The notes under the pieces: model-generated
Told to the model about the DNA's origin: nothing
Seen by the model: only the letters and a program-made list of their open reading frames with translations
The model's database searches: none
Position numbers and translations under genes: made by a program
Assembly (NCBI GenBank): GCA_019057735.1
Contig: JAHLWV010000121.1
Coordinates: forward strand, 1 to 6,645
Direction: 5' to 3'
DNA length: 6,645 bases
Origin: Promethearchaeota archaeon
Lineage (GTDB): Archaea > Asgardarchaeota > Lokiarchaeia > Sigynarchaeales > SOKP01
Shown here: in pieces, positions 5,994 through 6,645 of the stretch
Numbering within the stretch: the first letter of the stretch is position 1
Layout: the number at the start of each line of letters is the position of its first letter

Positions 5994-6488
5994 TTAAACA
6001 ATTTTGGTACCACAAAATTCGCAGAATCTTAGGTTTTCAGCATTTTTTAAGGATGACCCGCAAGTTTGACAAAAATTAGGTTTTTCTGGAACATGTTCTC
6101 CCTGTTCATATACTTTATACTCAAAGGGTAATTTATCTCCCTCGTATTTGGGGAATTCAAATCCGCAACTGTCGCAATAATTAATATTTCCATCCATGTA
6201 AATGTTACAATTTGGACATTTGTTTATTAGTTTTAAACCACAATTACGGCAAAATTCTGTGTATACGCTAATAGGAATATTGCAGCGGGGGCAATGTTTT
6301 TTAGATTCCCCGGAATATCGGTAGACGATGAGACCAATTAATGTAATAACTAAAATTGGAATTACAATCACTAGAAGAATAACCAGTTCAATAAAAAATA
6401 GTCCAATAGTGAGGAAACAAACGACTAAGAAAACAACTAAACCAATCACAGCTGAGAAACTTTTTTTGTTGTAATCTCGAACACTCAT
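5994..6488 (-). CDS. Two-helix membrane protein with three zinc ribbons
   Basis: A 164-residue protein of unknown function. Two strongly hydrophobic segments (about residues 11-32 and 34-56), with only a single Glu (E34) between them, form a helical hairpin. The tail carries three four-cysteine zinc ribbons. The first has C66/C69 and C80/C83, the second C91/C94 and C105/C108, and the third C140/C143 and C156/C159. The first two are spaced like a double zinc ribbon (DZR); the third follows a charged linker of about 30 residues. Positive residues before the first helix and after the second (KK, R) place both ends, including the zinc ribbons, on the cytoplasmic side. Such proteins are commonly hypothetical in archaea, possibly adaptors that recruit protein or nucleic acid partners to the membrane. 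The ATG at 6488 is the only one before the first helix; no clear Shine-Dalgarno site precedes it. Another zinc-ribbon gene ends 58 bp upstream on the same strand, so co-transcription is possible. Confidence 0.85.
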   Translation of the reverse strand: MSVRDYNKKSFSAVIGLVVFLVVCFLTIGLFFIELVILLVIVIPILVITLIGLIVYRYSGESKKHCPRCNIPISVYTEFCRNCGLKLINKCPNCNIYMDGNINYCDSCGFEFPKYEGDKLPFEYKVYEQGEHVPEKPNFCQTCGSSLKNAENLRFCEFCGTKIV

Positions 6489-6540
6489 TTGGGAAAATTT
6501 GTTCTACGTGTAAATAGATTCTATTACTAGTAAAGACTTT

Positions 6541-6555
6541 ATTATTTTAATATAA
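6541..6555 (-). promoter_or_regulatory. Possible TATA region of the zinc-ribbon membrane protein gene
   Basis: The minus-strand sequence TTATATTAAAATAAT overlaps the stop codon of the upstream gene and lies 53-67 nt before the ATG at 6488. It would start a message with a leader of about 35 nt. Read-through from the upstream gene is an equally good explanation. The 10-bp palindrome TTACTAGTAA at 6524-6533 falls near the predicted start. Confidence 0.25.
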
Positions 6556-6645
6556 TTCTTTTTTATCTTGTGCTGTTTTACAATAAGGGCAGATCAATGT
6601 ATCACTAGCAATCTTTTCCCCACAAGCGAAGCATAAATATTCATT
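6547..6645 (-). CDS. Zinc-ribbon protein, C-terminal end (cut by the window)
   Basis: The last 32 codons of a minus-strand gene that enters from the right edge and stops at TAA (6547-6549). The visible tail contains one four-cysteine zinc ribbon, CFACG followed after ten residues by CPYC, and ends DKKELY. Only the tail can be seen, so the function of the whole protein is unknown. A C-terminal zinc ribbon of this short kind is frequent on otherwise varied archaeal proteins. Since the frame is open to the edge and the ribbon spacing is regular, I take it as coding rather than chance. The next gene downstream also carries zinc ribbons. Confidence 0.7.
   Translation of the reverse strand, partial: NEYLCFACGEKIASDTLICPYCKTAQDKKELY

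Noticed and set aside
6524..6533. Palindrome TTACTAGTAA as an operator
   Set aside because: Ten-base palindromes are expected several times by chance in a window of this size and base composition.
1..6645. CRISPR array, insertion sequence, toxin-antitoxin pair or defence island
   Set aside because: No regularly spaced repeats, transposase motifs, terminal repeats or recognisable defence proteins were seen on either strand.

Overview
The window is AT-rich (by eye about one third G+C) and reads as archaeal. The tRNA gene ends without an encoded CCA and is followed directly by an oligo-T tract, several starts have TATA-like boxes at archaeal spacing, the proteins are rich in Lys, Ile and Asn, and there are two neighbouring zinc-ribbon proteins plus a longin-like protein. 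That mix resembles Asgard archaea of the Loki type. This placement is an inference from style and content; no phylogenetic marker is present.

Layout: (1) 1-737, minus strand, the N-terminal 245 codons of a protein with a longin-like secondary-structure order, cut by the window edge. (2) 738-937, a divergent intergenic region with a promoter on each side and a 7-6-7 inverted repeat. (3) 938-2074, plus strand, a peptidase M19 (membrane/renal dipeptidase) family protein in which the usual HxD and Glu metal ligands are replaced. (4) 2123-2866, plus strand, a free-standing C-terminal half of a rhamnulokinase (FGGY kinase) with eroded motifs. (5) 2914-5613, minus strand, a full-length family GH78 alpha-L-rhamnosidase, convergent with the half kinase. 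(6) 5614-5812, an AT-rich non-coding stretch with a 14-bp perfect palindrome. (7) 5813-5886, minus strand, tRNA-Trp(CCA) without an intron. (8) 5994-6488, minus strand, a two-helix membrane protein carrying three four-cysteine zinc ribbons. (9) 6547-6645, minus strand, the C-terminal end of another zinc-ribbon protein.

How the parts may work together: the rhamnosidase has no signal peptide, so it should release L-rhamnose from rhamnosides inside the cell. The adjacent kinase half comes from the family that phosphorylates rhamnulose in the next stages of rhamnose breakdown, so the locus looks like the remains or a rearranged piece of a rhamnoside catabolic cluster. No rhamnose isomerase, aldolase, transporter or regulator is in view. 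The dipeptidase-like gene lies 48 bp before the kinase half on the same strand, but a functional link is not shown. The tRNA, the longin-like gene and the zinc-ribbon genes look like unrelated neighbours. I found no mobile element, CRISPR array or complete novel defence-type system. The most unusual items are the half kinase and the altered metal site of the M19 protein.
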